Shown: in pieces, positions 23,225-36,700 of the stretch
How positions within the stretch are numbered: position 1 is the first letter of the stretch
How the letters are laid out: each line of letters starts with the position of its first letter
Source of the DNA: Heterobilharzia americana
Taxonomy: Eukaryota > Platyhelminthes > Trematoda > Strigeidida > Schistosomatidae
NCBI GenBank assembly: GCA_944470555.2
Contig: OX104127.1
Coordinates: 93,024,708 to 93,088,707 of the forward strand
Length of the DNA: 64,000 bases
Direction: 5' to 3'
Translations under genes and position numbers: made by a program
The notes under the pieces: model-generated
The model's database searches: none
Told to the model about the DNA's origin: nothing
What the model saw: only the letters and a program-made list of their open reading frames with translations

Positions 23225-25930
23225 CCCACAGGTAATTGCTTTCCATATCCGCACCCTCTACCAAGTCAGTCAAGAAACTTCGTTAGCCAAAACTTTGGCA
23301 TCTCGGGACATGGGTGTGCCCAAGTTTGTGAGTCACTCATGCATTGCCCAAGTGTGATTATTCAGCTAACCTTACCCACTCACCATGGTGAATCCGTAAA
23401 ATTCACCCTTCGAGTTTCTGGTTATTCGTTGGCATTGTGGATGCAGGCGTAGCATTGACCTTTAAGGCAAGAAATGCACTACTCACTTGCATTCTGGTTG
23501 ACAGTCATTTATGTGGTGTTCGACTGAACGGGATAGTGAGGACTAAAAATAATAGTAAAGTTCGGCGCTCTCTTTCATATGTGCTTACGCATCCACTGGC
23601 AGCCACTGGGTAGAAGTGAAGGATGGGTTCTACCCAAAACTGTCTAGTCTTCTACTGAAAGCCAAGTATTCAGACGTATTTGTCGCAGGTAATTTCAGTG
23701 CACAATCGGATATACTGAGTCAAGCAGAGGAGCACATAGGTGTCACTTTCGGAGGCCCATTTGGACGAACAGATAACGGTGATGGCATTCTACAGCTGTG
23801 CTCAGACAAACACCTATTTCTGGTCAGCGCGAACTTCAGGTGTGAAGAGAGACATCTTTTGATGTCTCAACGATGGACACAGATAAGCCAAACGGTTACA
23901 GCCGGCCAATTAATCTCAGCAGCTCCTTCTAAACTAATGGATGCACGCAAACGCATTTCTGCAGGTTCCAAGGACGTTGAGGAGCGGAAGAGACTCAAAT
24001 GTAGACCTACCAAAGAAACGCCCGAAAACATCAATTATTAGTTAATATATATTAAACCGAAGATTGGGAGGACAAATACAATAGTTAACAGTTAATTATT
24101 AGTTAGACTAGAAGAAAAGAATGGGTCTGTGATTTACTCACAGGAGAGCTGACTAGAACGATTGGGGGAACACTTCGAGGAACAGTTTGACTGGCCAACA
24201 TCAATTTTAACTCTGCCCTCTATCCTTCCTGATTCTGATTGGAACATTGAGATAGAGCTTCTAAATCCTGCAAGAATTGAGTAGGCTATAGACCGGGAGC
24301 GAGTAGAGCACAAAGTTCGGACGGACTGGTACTAGAGATATTTCTGGACGTTGGTGGTGGATTGTTGGTCTAATTGGCTGAACTTCGCTGCTGCAGAGGA
24401 GTCATGTATGACCCCATCCTCATCTTCCACTTCACTGCCTCCATCTGATTGGTCTCGCCCACTGATCGCCCCAGTCTTCAAGAAAGATGAGAAATCCTAT
24501 TGTCACTATAGGGGAGTCAGCCTGACGAACATACCGTCTGAGATTCTAGGCCCCCTTATATCATTAGACGTATGAGTGGAACTCGGGAACGGCAAACTGG
24601 AGGAAACCAGACAGACTTCAAACCTGTTTGTGGGTATATCGACTACGTATTCACACTCCACCATGTTATGGAATACAGGCACATTTACCGACACTGGATG
24701 TATATCTCGACTTTGTAGACAGAGGTCTTGTGGTGATGCCTGTGACTGAAAGAATTGCCGAGTAAATACATAGCTCCATTGAAGGCTGTGTACTCGAATA
24801 GTTGTGGTCGTGTTGGAGCCTATGATGAGTTGTCAGTTAATTTGTGTACGTTTAGTGGTGTCCATCAAGAATGTTCACTCTCGATTCACATTCAGCCTTA
24901 TCATACATTTTCTTATGGGGTCTCCTTTTCGTCGTTTGACCCCAGGGATTGATCTCATAACAAGAGAAACCTTGGTAGACCTAGAGTACGCAGATGACAG
25001 TCCGCCTAAGCGGAAAACCTGACAAGATGCAGTTTTCTTGATCCTTTGAGTTGTGATTCAAGGATTTTTGAGATGTTGCCGCAGGACTGGTCTTCAGTTT
25101 GTCTTGTCTAACAATAGGAAGCGAAGTGGTTGAACGCGTTGACTGCTTACCTCGAAAGTCGGATCAGTGACTGACGAAACTTACGCACAGATACTAAGGT
25201 CTCGGTCGACTTTCGCCAACTCATACTATTTTTGGTGCCGCTGCGGTACTCATTTGTCTATTTAGAGATGAGTATACTGCACTGCAGTTCTCTCAGTCCT
25301 ACTATGTGAAAAATAGCCATTGAATGTAGAAGACATGGAAAGGCTTCAGGTGTTCGTCTAACATTGCCTTCATTGCACATGCTATATCGTGGTGTCACCA
25401 CGTAACACAGAAGTCAGGCGTAGGGTCTTAGGGAGGATAGGAAATCCAGATGATGAGGTTATAAACATTTATCGACGGAGGTGTCTGGGATGTGTTACGC
25501 ATGCCTGTTGACCGCTTGCCTCGTCCCAAAACTTTATCTCAAGTAGTTTCAGGTTAGAGGTGACCAGACTAAAACATGTCATCAGTCTATAAAGTCTTTG
25601 ACTGTTGGTGTGAGCCGTGTAGGAAATTGTAGACTTCGGTGGTGCGGCCAACCTAACAACAAAAACGACTGGTTGCAAACTAGGTGACGGCTGAGAATCG
25701 GTGTCAGTGGCGCAAGTGTACCCGCACAATAATTTTATCTTAATCGTCAAACTAGATTTCAGTATTCGCCTATCCTTCCTTATCCTATTTTGCTGATTTT
25801 CCCTTTGAATGCTTCTTTATTTCTTTATCCCTCATCGTAGTGTTTTGTTGGTTGATGTGGTGACATACGATGTAGCAACTTGGATCGTTACGCAGTAGGT
25901 CGTATGTTGTTCTTATCTGTCTATACGGGG
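23225..25930 (+). mobile_element. Family E non-LTR retrotransposon, degraded copy 1
   Basis: The order of blocks is endonuclease, reverse transcriptase, 3' untranslated region, all on the plus strand. The endonuclease part is clearest at 23,616-24,041: YSDVFVAGNFSAQ, FGRTDNGDGILQLCSDKHLFL and RWTQI, the core and substrate-pocket blocks of an APE-type nuclease. An N-terminal piece (RTLYQVSQETSLAKTL) lies near 23,230-23,300, and a thumb-region piece with the LRDEYTALQ-like stretch lies near 25,200. The 3' untranslated end at 25,640-25,910 is shared with copies at 28,890-31,990, 55,375-55,583 and 58,030-58,395. RT itself is badly broken (24,400-25,020). Non-functional. Confidence 0.8.
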
Positions 25931-26270
25931 GTAAAATGCATTGTTCACTTCATTTACTTGGGGAGTTAAATCAACCGGAATAGAAGTGGGTTGCTGATAG
26001 AATCTCAGCGCAGATACAAAAGTTTCATTTTGCATTCGCTAACTTACGTCATTTCTGTCGGTGACATCTGACTACCTATCAAAGGATGGGTATACTACAC
26101 TGCGGTCCGCTCCACCCTATCATACGACTGACATGCGTGTTGTAAATAGAAAATTCTAAGATATCTTGGGTTTTTCACTACAAATGTTTTCATAGCATTG
26201 TTCATGTGTGGTGGAATCACCGTGTGAGGAACGTTGAGGCTGGACGTAGAGCACTAAGGAAGAAAGGTGT
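25931..26270 (+). mobile_element. Family E element, fragment of post-RT region
   Basis: The sequence CACTTCATTTACTTGGGGAG near 25,950 and the following stretch to about 26,260 parallel 31,208-31,520 in copy 2 (HFTYLGSCI..., then the region around the GITGVFVALL frame). It begins directly at the 3' end of copy 1, so it is a second, 5'-truncated insertion or a tandem remnant. Confidence 0.65.
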
Positions 26271-26479
26271 CACCTAATGCAGATATGAACTTCCAGGTAC
26301 TGAGTTGGCGTGGAAATTTTTTGCGTACGATGGATTATCGTGTTTTTTAGCGTGCCACTTAAGCTGATGCAGATGTTGGTTGGGAAGAAGCCAATATTCA
26401 AGACAGGGGAAACCCATAAAGCCCCTGATTGTTGCTATTCAAGAGAAACCAAACTAAACTATCTCAGCAATCATGCGCA

Positions 26480-26640
26480 TTTCCATGCACTAGGTAACAA
26501 GCTACACCTATCCTGTGGGTACTAGTGGTACTACCTGGTTGCGCAGACCGCGGTAGGTGGAGTTCGGTTGGAATCTGTGACGCATCAGTTGGAAGTCAAG
26601 TGCCTAACCAGTGAATCACAGCTCCACAGTCTAGGTGACA
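26480..26640 (-). repeat. tRNA-derived SINE-like repeat
   Basis: Read in reverse complement it has a tRNA-like start with internal-promoter-like boxes (GTGATTCACTGGTTAGGCAC and, 30-40 bp on, a degenerate GGTTCGAATCC-type box). A CCACCTACCGCGG stretch follows. Related copies sit at 35,530-35,650 and 52,370-52,510 (minus) and 63,595-63,690 (plus). It matches the general plan of schistosome tRNA-derived repeats. Confidence 0.6.
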
Positions 26641-27695
26641 TAATTAGAGGCAGATGGAAGTGATACAGGTGCATGTTCACTGTCCTCATTTTAAACTTTT
26701 TTACTGCATTTCGCTGTTTGCTTCGTTTTCTTTTCTCTTCATTTTAACACTGTCCCGCGACTGCCGATCATCTTATTTCGATTCCTTCATATTTCGTTTC
26801 GTTTTCTTTCGTATACGGGTGTGAGGAGTGGTAATATCCAATGGTTACACAGTGACTGAAGATGCTTTGGCAAAAATATGTATGATGCTTTTCTGCTCCC
26901 GAACTAATGCTATCAAAGGTGATAAGCTGTGAGTGGGGGTCTTCGTGTACAGGTGTAAACACAAACTGTTGTAGTGAGCTGTTTATTAAAATTACTTGCA
27001 TGTATCCTAAGATACAGATCTAAAAGGATGAGAACTAATCTGAGAACTAATGTAGTATTGGAATTCTTGATCTCTGGAGTGTTTAAGTAAAAACATTAAA
27101 ATCAGTTTGTTTCCCATCAAATTTATTGGCTTCCTGCTCGGATGTTACCCTTGTGACACCCCTCACTGTAGGACACTGAGTGTAACGTGCAACTCAGAAA
27201 CTGTAAGGTTGTGCACTTGATTATATGCCATAAGTATTGTGTGAGGGTTGGTGGTGTCCGTCTCTCCAGACCTCGGTAAACAAAATGGGTCCGGAAATTG
27301 TGAACTACTAGCTGAGTATATCACCTATGCCAACAAACCACTGTATTATCACTGTAACATGGTTAACAGGTGTATCAGCCGATTTCTGATGATATATCCT
27401 TTCAACTCTGAGTGGATTCGTTTCACGTGTGACTTCATATACTTTTGTCATGATTATATTTTGCTTCATTTCACTTTTCACGAGTGACTTCACCGGGGAA
27501 ATGTAACTTTCTTTTAAAGTAATTATGGTACGGTTTGCAGTGAAAATATATTTTGAAAACCTAAGTTTTTACAATGATCATATTTTAAATTCCTGTCGGT
27601 TAAAATAAGCTAAATAACATTAAATAATCTTACGTTTTCATTGGGTTGCACTTCAGTTATCCATAACCTTTTTGTAAATGATTACCGAATTTTAG
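26641..27695. other. Upstream region of VPS11; first exon not located
   Basis: The first recognised VPS11 exon begins at 27,696 without a start codon, so the promoter and first exon must lie further left, perhaps here. No ATG followed by an in-phase donor could be chosen with confidence. Confidence 0.4.
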
Positions 27696-27770
27696 TCTCG
27701 GCGACTACTCCTATTCGATGAGAAGATAATAGACCTGTTGGATAACGAAAATCAGTTCTCTAAGTTACAG
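27696..27770 (+). CDS. VPS11: VPS11 exon (first recognised)
   Basis: Acceptor TTTTAG ends at 27,695 and donor GTAAGT starts at 27,771. The exon has 25 codons, phase 0 at both ends. It reads SRRLLLFDEKIIDLL..., matching the conserved W-R-R-F..FD(K/E) start of VPS11. There is no in-frame ATG, so an upstream coding exon is required. Confidence 0.85.
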
Positions 27771-30700
27771 GTAAGTTCTGTCGTGTAAAAAGTTAACAAA
27801 CAATTCAGGTAGTTATGTTTAGTTGTTGAACTTATAATTCATCAATTAGCAGGCGTATGAAGCTGGTTGTATTGCATGAGCATAACAGAACTTTTACTTT
27901 GCTTGAATATTACCGTTATGTTTTATGTATTGTCTCTGGATATCCGAAATTATGATTGGCTTGATATATATCTGGGAAGAAAAGGTTTCTAGATGCTTTA
28001 CCGTGGTAACCAAAATGCAATCATCTGTAGACAATTTTCATCCTCAGCTGCCTAAAGCAGTTACCGATAAATGGTGTAGATACTCTCTTGTGTCAGCTAT
28101 CGATTTAAGAGTTTCGACTGCCTCTCAGTGTGCTTTAATTTAACTAGATAGTCCAGTTTGTATAGTTAGCTTCCAAGTATCAGTATGCCACTGTCCTGAG
28201 TGATAGCTGCTCTCAACCGATAGCTCATACCTTGACGTGGGGATCGGGCGTGCGTATCACAATAACCCAGCAAGCTGTGCTAGTGAAACGTTTGTTTGCT
28301 CGACATCATACCATGTCAGTAAGGTCTTTCGGATAATGATAAGATGAAAAGCGGTTACCATTGTAGTGCAAATGACTACTGTCTGATGGGGGTCTGAAGA
28401 CGCAGTCGTACTGGTACTAGCTGGATGTGGTGTGACAGCAGTAAGGTGTTTCCCTTGGATAACCAACAGCGCCACGCCGATGCTGTCTTTTTAAAGGGAA
28501 CAAGGAAAGCCATAGAAGAGGTCTACCTCAAAAATAACACCCCACAGTCTCCCGTTGTCGGCGGTATGGGTTTTTTTTCGAACAACCAAACCTAAAAACA
28601 ACTCACAACAGGCTGTGTGACAGGCCTCAAGCAGATGTCCCATGGGCTCTGCTGTTACACAAATCGTTTCCTTTCACGTACCTTAAGAAGAAATAAACCT
28701 CCATGTAGTGGACGTCTGGGAAGTATCGACCGTCTGCGCGCTTCTAGTTGTACACAAGACCCAACCAAACACAACCTATCCTCCTCAACTCTGTCTCTTC
28801 CTTTGTCTTCACCTCCTGATACTCATATTAGGCTTCTTACGCCTTACCCAATTTCTCATTCTGCAACCATTGCCAACGACGAAAGCCATCAAAACTTGGT
28901 TCGTAGCCTTCCAATACCCCGCCATCCATTTCATGTAGGAGCTTTCCACGTCCGAAGTCTATGCCGAACCGGACAACAAGCATCGCTAGACAAAACTCTG
29001 GGATCTCTAGCTATAGATGTATGCTGTGTTTGTGAGGTTATTAAGTTAAACTCACCTGACCATAGTAGTGAGTTATCGAAATTCACCTTATAAGTATACG
29101 GAGACACAATGACTAGCTCTCTTTGACTCTCTGCTGTAGACATATCACTGAGTAGAGTAGAAAGTACACTCCTCGACTGGATACCAGTAAACAACCGTCT
29201 GTGAGTTGTTCGACTGAGTGGATCTGTTAGGACTAGGAAAAATCGTGCGACCAACCGACGCCTATTCGTAGTGCCCGCCTACTCACCCAACGACTGCAAT
29301 TCCGATGAAATGAAGGATGAATTCTATGAGGAGCTGTTAGTTTTGTTACAAAAAGCATAATGTTCGAATGTAATCACTATGTCAGTTGAATTTAACGCTC
29401 AGGTAAGGAAACTGAGCCAACTAGAGAGGTATCTGGAAGGTATTTACAGAATGCCATGCTAACGAAGTGACAGCAATGGTTGTCTGTTGATATTTTGTTT
29501 CGATAACCACTTGTTTCTGGCCAGCACTAACGTTAGGCATAAGGAGAGACGCTATGTCACATGGCGTCCACTGACTTTAAACCAACGATGGACACAGAGA
29601 GATCACATTGCTATAAGCCAACCATAGTTGGAGAGGATCGGTTGAGGATTATCGCCATTTTTGGTGTGTCAGTTACGACTCCAATCACATACAAGTACAG
29701 GCTAGTGTATATCTGCACTTTACTTATCGCAAGAAACAGGCAGCAGTGAAGCCTGTCCATGGTAGATTAGAAGATGAGAACATCAAGCCGGAATTTAGGA
29801 AAGAGATACCTAAGCATTTATCTGAACATGAGAGCAATGTTCATCCTGAGAAAACCTAGGTTGATATTGAGTCTGGTGTAGAAACAGCGATAAAGTCAAT
29901 TAGTAACCTACACCTGAAGGTTAGGAAGCATCATTGGATTTCCACTGCATCATCCGAACTGATGATGTGAGAAGACTGATTCCAGGTGTCTGTGACTGAG
30001 ATGGACAGTGAAAGTAACTCAAACGTAAGTTGACTAAGAGTCAGCATCGATCGCGAGGATTGGTGGGCTATGAATGTGGGAGAGCTGGAGAAGGCATTAT
30101 CGTTGGTTAGTACTCGGCAACTATTTAGGCCTATTAAGGATACTAGCATAAAGAAGACGATGGTTAGTGAAAACATGACGGATAAGGATGGGACGCTGAA
30201 ATTTTCTCAGGACTGGTGGGTAGAACACTTTGAAGTACAGTTCAACTGACCAGCAAAGTCGCTTAAGTTGCCTGACATCTTGTCTGGACCTGAATGAGTC
30301 ATAGATGTTGGTCTTCCAACTTCCCTTGAAGTTGAGAAGACCGTATTGAACCTGGAACTACATAAAGCAGCAGGATTTGACAGTTTTCCACCTGAAAATT
30401 TCAAGGATAAAGGCAGGGAATTGCTGATTATGGTGACGTCGTTACTAGGTGCTGTATGGAAAACAGGTAGTGCCGTCAGATTGGTCTATGAGCATCCCAG
30501 TCTGTTTGAAGGGGAAGAAGTCTTTTTATGACAACCTCAGAGGCATTAGTGTGACTAGTTTTATGTCGAAGACCCTAGGATCCATAGTTATCCGACACCT
30601 AAAGAGTTCGAGAGCAGAATACTCGCGAAAACTAGACAGGTATGAGACCTAGACGAGGTTACATCGATCATAGTTTACCCTCTGACAGGTTCTGGAACAC

Positions 30701-33700
30701 AGGCATCCCTACTGGCCAGTGACCCACACCTGCCATATTTCTTGACCTGAAGGTGGCATTTGACTCCGTCGACTGTGAGGCGGTGACAGTGTCTAGCTGT
30801 GAAAAGAGTACCGAGTAGTAAATAGCGCTAATCAAAGCTATCTACTCAAACTCACACAGCCGTCTAAGGGTTTATGAAGAGTTGTCACTTGCATTGTCGA
30901 CAACTAATTCCCACTGTCACCGTTCCTATTTAAATTCGTCATAGGCATACTAGTATACATAACCTTAGTTACTGCTGACCTACTCCCTGGAGGTCATATG
31001 GTTGACTTGGAGTATGCATGTGATTTTGTCCTGCTGGGTAAAGATACTAACAAAATGCAGTTAAGGTCTTCTGAACGCGTTGAGCAGAAATCTGAGTCTG
31101 TTCGACATGAGTTTCGCACCTGTCAAGTGTAAGATAATGCTCCAGGAGTGGTCTGCTGCAAATACTTACAGCCTAATGATAGGAAGGGAGGTGGTAGAAT
31201 GTGTCGACCACTTCACTTACTTGGGGAGTTGCATCAGGTTGAAGGGGCTGGTTACTGACGAAATCTCATCTCGAATACACAAGGCCTGTTTGGCATTCGC
31301 CGACTTGCGTTATTTGTGGTGCCGACTATTGAGTTATCCGACTGCCTGTCATAGGATAGGTATGATGCACTGCAGTCCGTTCTATCCTGTTGTAAGCCTG
31401 TGAGACATGGCCGTTGGAAGTAGAAAACATGAAGCGGTTAGACGTCTTTGATCACAGGTGTTTTCGTAGCATTGCTGGCGTGCGTGTGGTGGGATCACCG
31501 TGTGAGCACTGTTGAAGTCAGTCGATGGCTATTAGACAAGACAGGAAAGTTAATTGATCAGGTTGTGAACCTTCGTCAGTTGAGATGGTTTGGATGTGTG
31601 TCGCGCATACAGATGCACGGCCTACCTCGACGTGTCATGCTAGAGGAAGCTGAATTAGGTTGGAAGAGGGTTCAGGTTGACGGCACCAAGACGTGGCACC
31701 ACTTGATGACGTCCCCAACTGTTGATTCGAGTCATGTGGCGAGACGAAAGAAATCAGTGGTTAAGGACTCTTGATGACAATGCTGACAATCGATCACAAT
31801 GCACAGAATTTTCATTCCTTGATATCTTCGATAGCTTGAATATTCTTACTAACCATTATTCTTATGTTATTTGTTCTTTCGCACAACTTTATCCAATTTG
31901 ATATCATTTTTTCTATCCACTTGTCGTGTATACTACTGTGATGCACTTGTAGGCGAGGTTCTACGTTGACTTTGTCAATCGCTGTCTAAGATTACCCCCA
32001 ACGGGTCGCGAATAGACTCATTTATTGAGGATTTTAAGTAAAAGACACGATAAAGTAGACTTTTTGGATTAAAGAAATGGTTGTTTTGAAATTGGACTAT
32101 TGATCACTAGCAAGAAGTATTGGTCACCGCATACTGTTCCGTTAATAGTGGTATAGTTCTACATTTCATGAGGATCAAATTCATGCAGTTGATTTGATCC
32201 AGTTACTAGTTATTATGTTACCTTATCAATCTCCACTTGCTGTAAGTTGTATATTTCTTTACATAACCTGATATTTGTAACTGTTTTTTCCACTTCATAA
32301 CCATATTTGTTTTTGCTTTCTTTTATAATATTTCAATAGACTTTCGACATCAACTGCACAACATGTGGTCGTGGTTATTTGTGGTTTGGTGACTCTTATG
32401 GTGTGGCACATCGTGTTGATCGTGGTCTACATTCCATTTCATTTCAAGCTCATAAAAACTCTGTACACTTAATCTATCAGATGAAGGAACATGATATACT
32501 GCTAACAATCGGTGTAAGCTCTAAGCTGTAACTGAGTTTAGCTGGGATGTACTATTATTTTTGCTAGCCGGATCCAGGAAATGTATGTCATTGGATTCCG
32601 GTTCACTGGCTCAGTGGGAACGTGCTGGCCACGGAATCTGAAGGTCCTGGGTTGGATTTCTAGTGAGATCATGGGTGCGCACTGCTGAGAAGTGTCGTAC
32701 TAGGATGAAACAGCTGTCCAGTGCTCCCAGGTTTCCAATGTTTCTCCACCTGACGTCAGTCTACGATGAACTGTAAACTACAACGTTAAAAGTGTTTTTC
32801 AAAGTTGGAACTAAAGACACAATAATTAATCCAACTCACCGTCGTGTAGGTTTATTGACTAGACTAAGAGCAAAACTAGTGGTTTGAGGGATAATGTTAC
32901 TACTCAGTTGCCCAAGTCAATGTAAGTGGGACGGGGTTCGGAATTGGGACCCATTGTTCAAAAGTAAAGTCCTTAAGCTGATGAACCATTTCTTATTTTA
33001 AATTGTATATATCCAACATAGGATAATATCTTGTAGGAAAAAAGGCTTCATAAAATTAGTCTATTTATTTTGTAGGTTGCTTTTTACCTCTTTATCGAAT
33101 CCACTTCAGCACTATCATCGACTGGACTTCGCTGTTATGTCTTGACGCTAAACACAAACAATATTCCACTTGAAGTTAATACATTGATTCAGTATATATC
33201 TTGAAAAATAACACATCTAACCTTTGTATTTACAATCATTAGGAAATTCAGTTACCACCAAGTTTTCCAAACCAAATCTCAACTTGTTTTGTATGTCTAT
33301 AATAAAGGTGACATACTTTATTCGTGTCATGATAAACTGATCTTAGCGCCTAGCTGTTTCCGCGTACAGAATCAATTAAAGTTAACGAATAAAGTGTGCC
33401 TCAAATATAATACTTTCAATACTCTCCAATTAATATTTGAATATGATGTCAGGCAACATCATAGTAAGTTAGTTATCTTGTGTACAAACTAGTTTGTGGT
33501 TGTTACACATACTGGGCATGATTTTATCAACTATTTTTTTTAACTACAGCCTATAAAATGTGACTATGTGACAGAAGATTCGAATTTTATGAGGTCAAAG
33601 AAAATAAACCACATGTTTAATCTAAATAGTTGTACAGGAGATCCTATAAAATGACAGCCGGTCATATTAATGCTAAACACTTGAGAAGATCGTTTTCACT

Positions 33701-36700
33701 GTCATTTCTTTCTTCTCGTCTGTAAAATTAGGGAAAAATTAAAATTTAAGCGGATCTTAAAGTTTTTAAAATTGATGTAGAGTGTGTATTGATCACATCT
33801 TCGCCCTCTGCTGAAGTCAAGTGATATGGCTGCTAGGATTTTTACTTAGATTTCTATACTGGAAAGTAACATTCGACTCCAATAGATAGAGGGATTTACT
33901 GCTTGTTCTATCATTAAATGAGATATTATACTGTCTAATCATGCACCCGTCTACTCGTCAAAATGCTTAGATTCAAACTCGAAATATAGAGGTTCCTACT
34001 GTTTCTTCATTTCTATATTCGAAGTGTTGAAGTATACAGTTCATACAGTAGCTATTCGGAAGTATAAAAAGTGAATATCAAAAATCAACATTCTAATACA
34101 TTTAGTGATTTTTATGCTCATTGTCTTTATAATAGAAGGCTGAAGGGTAAAGACAAAACCCTGATGATTCTATCTGAATATTGAGATTGGCTGAATCAAG
34201 CGTAGTCAATATTAGTGATTGGAATTACTGAAGTGTTAATAATAATAATCATTATGATAGTAACAATATGCATGTCATCTACTTTGGAGGTTCACACTTC
34301 CCAAATGTTAATACATAAATAAATGAATCTTGTTTTTTGGTTAAACATTTATTTCAGGAGGATAACTCAAAGGAAGTTAATCTAAAAGTTTGGAATCTTA
34401 ATAAAGTGAGTTGATATTGGTTGTCTATGTATTTTATTCTCTTTTCTAAAACGATATAATTGTGTTGTTTGATTTTTTTGACATAAGAAGACTGACCGAC
34501 TACTATATTTATCATATTAAACTGAATGTTACATGTATTTCGCAATAGTCGTGCAGCAGACTATCTGACTGGGGTCCCTGAGATGATAGGAACCAGTGAT
34601 TGGGGAATCTTGATAACATGACTGAAAATCGGTCACAATGAAACATATATGTTCATTCTTTGACGTAACTTATATTTTGACTGTTTTGATAAGTGACTCT
34701 AAAGGTTACCTTGACAACCACTGAAATAGCCAATCAGAGTTCTGCATTTTTCGAAAAACTACCTTTTCTGTTGGAATAAAGAGATTTCATTGGTTATTTT
34801 GGTCGTTGCTAGAGTAACCTTTAAAATTGCTCATTCCGACTAACCTTAGTTTCTAAATTCCCTTTGTTCTCACACACGTTTCTCTAACTTGATAACAGTC
34901 TTTCCTGTTCACTTGTTATTCGTATACTACTGTGAAGTATAGCAACTTGAACCGATCCACTTGTGTGCGAGGTTTTTCGTTGACTGTATCAATCTGTTTA
35001 ACAGTCGTGCTTTGATTTAGCATCTACACTGCTGGGTGGCATCCTTACTCTGGACGATTGTATGCTGATCAGTGCTTGTTTGAGAGGGGTGGGATATGTT
35101 ACCTAAGTTTTCGTGGTCTTCTATATGAAATATGGTATCCTCCTATATTTTGCGTATACGGTATGTGAAATAAGTGTTTTCGTCTTGAATGATTACTTCC
35201 ACTTTTCAATAAGCTGACGTTTTGACATTATGGGGTTTTCATTTAGTATTTAAATTTTCTACTCCACTCAGATTGTTTTCCACTTAAAACAGTTTATGTG
35301 TCAATGTGTTGTCAACAGAACACGAGAACCTCATTAAGATACGTCTACACTCCGTTTGTAAAATTACTAGATTTTAAGGATATGCGCTAGGTATGCACTT
35401 GGGATTGATTCGACTTCAACACTTACTCATAAATCATACAAAACTGCATATTGGTTTATGAGTATTCAGTCAATATCTTGATGAAAATTGAATCGAATTG
35501 AAATACACTTAGAAACTTTATGCACTACAGTAGGGAAAAAGCCACACCTATTGTGTGAGGGCGAATGATACTACCCGGCTACCCAAACCTTGGTAGGTGG
35601 AGTGGTATTCAAATCCGTGACCTGCTAGCTGAAAGTCATCTTGATGACGGAATTTTGTCTCTTTATCTATAGGATATATTTGGATATTTGTAGTTTAATT
35701 ACTGTCTAAGAGTTGTGTTACATCCATTATAAAACCCAGTGTACTTTATCTTTCAGTTTTATAGTAACAAGTCAATCAAATTATTGTATGTATAATTTCA
35801 ACATCTTGCAGTTCATAATGAATTTCCGCTTAAAATCTATCCATTTTTTTCCTAAGTCTTTGTGTGCATAAAATTAATTGGTTGACTTATTAGCTTTGGG
35901 TTGTGTTTTAGACAATTCTTGTTATATACCACGCAACATAACGCCTGCTTGTCGAATTTGTAGTAGTGGCGTTAATGTTTTTAACTCCACTTGTCTACCT
36001 TGTAAGATGAGGTAAACTTCGAATGTATCAGTGAGCTAACTGCAAAGTATTTGGAAATACGTACCAGGAGATTATTGAATATCGTCTAACGAGCATTATT
36101 TGTATTAATTAAGAAGTTTTTTTTTTACGTGAAAATAGCATCAATAGAATGATGGTTTTATTTTGTTGTTTATTTAGTGGACCAATAAAATGACACCATT
36201 TTGTAGTCGAGTTACACCAGTCACTCCCCCCGGATTGCCGCTCAGTCATGTAGGTTGAAATTTTTTCTCCAATAACAAACTAAATACCATTTTATCATAA
36301 AGTATTTTAGAAGGCTGTCCTTAATTTTCAACTAGTTTCTTGTTGCTATGATACCTGGTGTGGGATACTTACATCTTGGTTCACGTGTTTTTTCCCGAAA
36401 TTTCGAAGCATAGCAACTGGTTGAAAAGGGCTCCAAGTATATGCTGTTTCTTATGAAGATTTTGTCATTTTGCACCCTATATCATCTCCCCGCTTGAAAT
36501 AGAGATTGATAATACAGTGATGTCTTTTGATAGACTGGTAACGTTTGGCCGGATCGTGACAAATTATTCCTTAATACTCTTCTGCTGAATCTGTACTGCG
36601 GTATAGTCTGAAGTAACTGAATTGAAGTTGGAAATAAGGGGAATGATTTGCTGATACTTTGAAGAAGGGCAATCGATGAACCTTTTCCTCCCTGTTAAAA

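Noticed and set aside
35912..36001. Cys-rich exon-like segment (PRNITPACRICSS...) flanked by AG and GTAAGA, considered as the missing VPS11 exon
   Set aside because: It is open only in a phase that matches neither the preceding nor the following VPS11 exon. In the required phase it has a stop.
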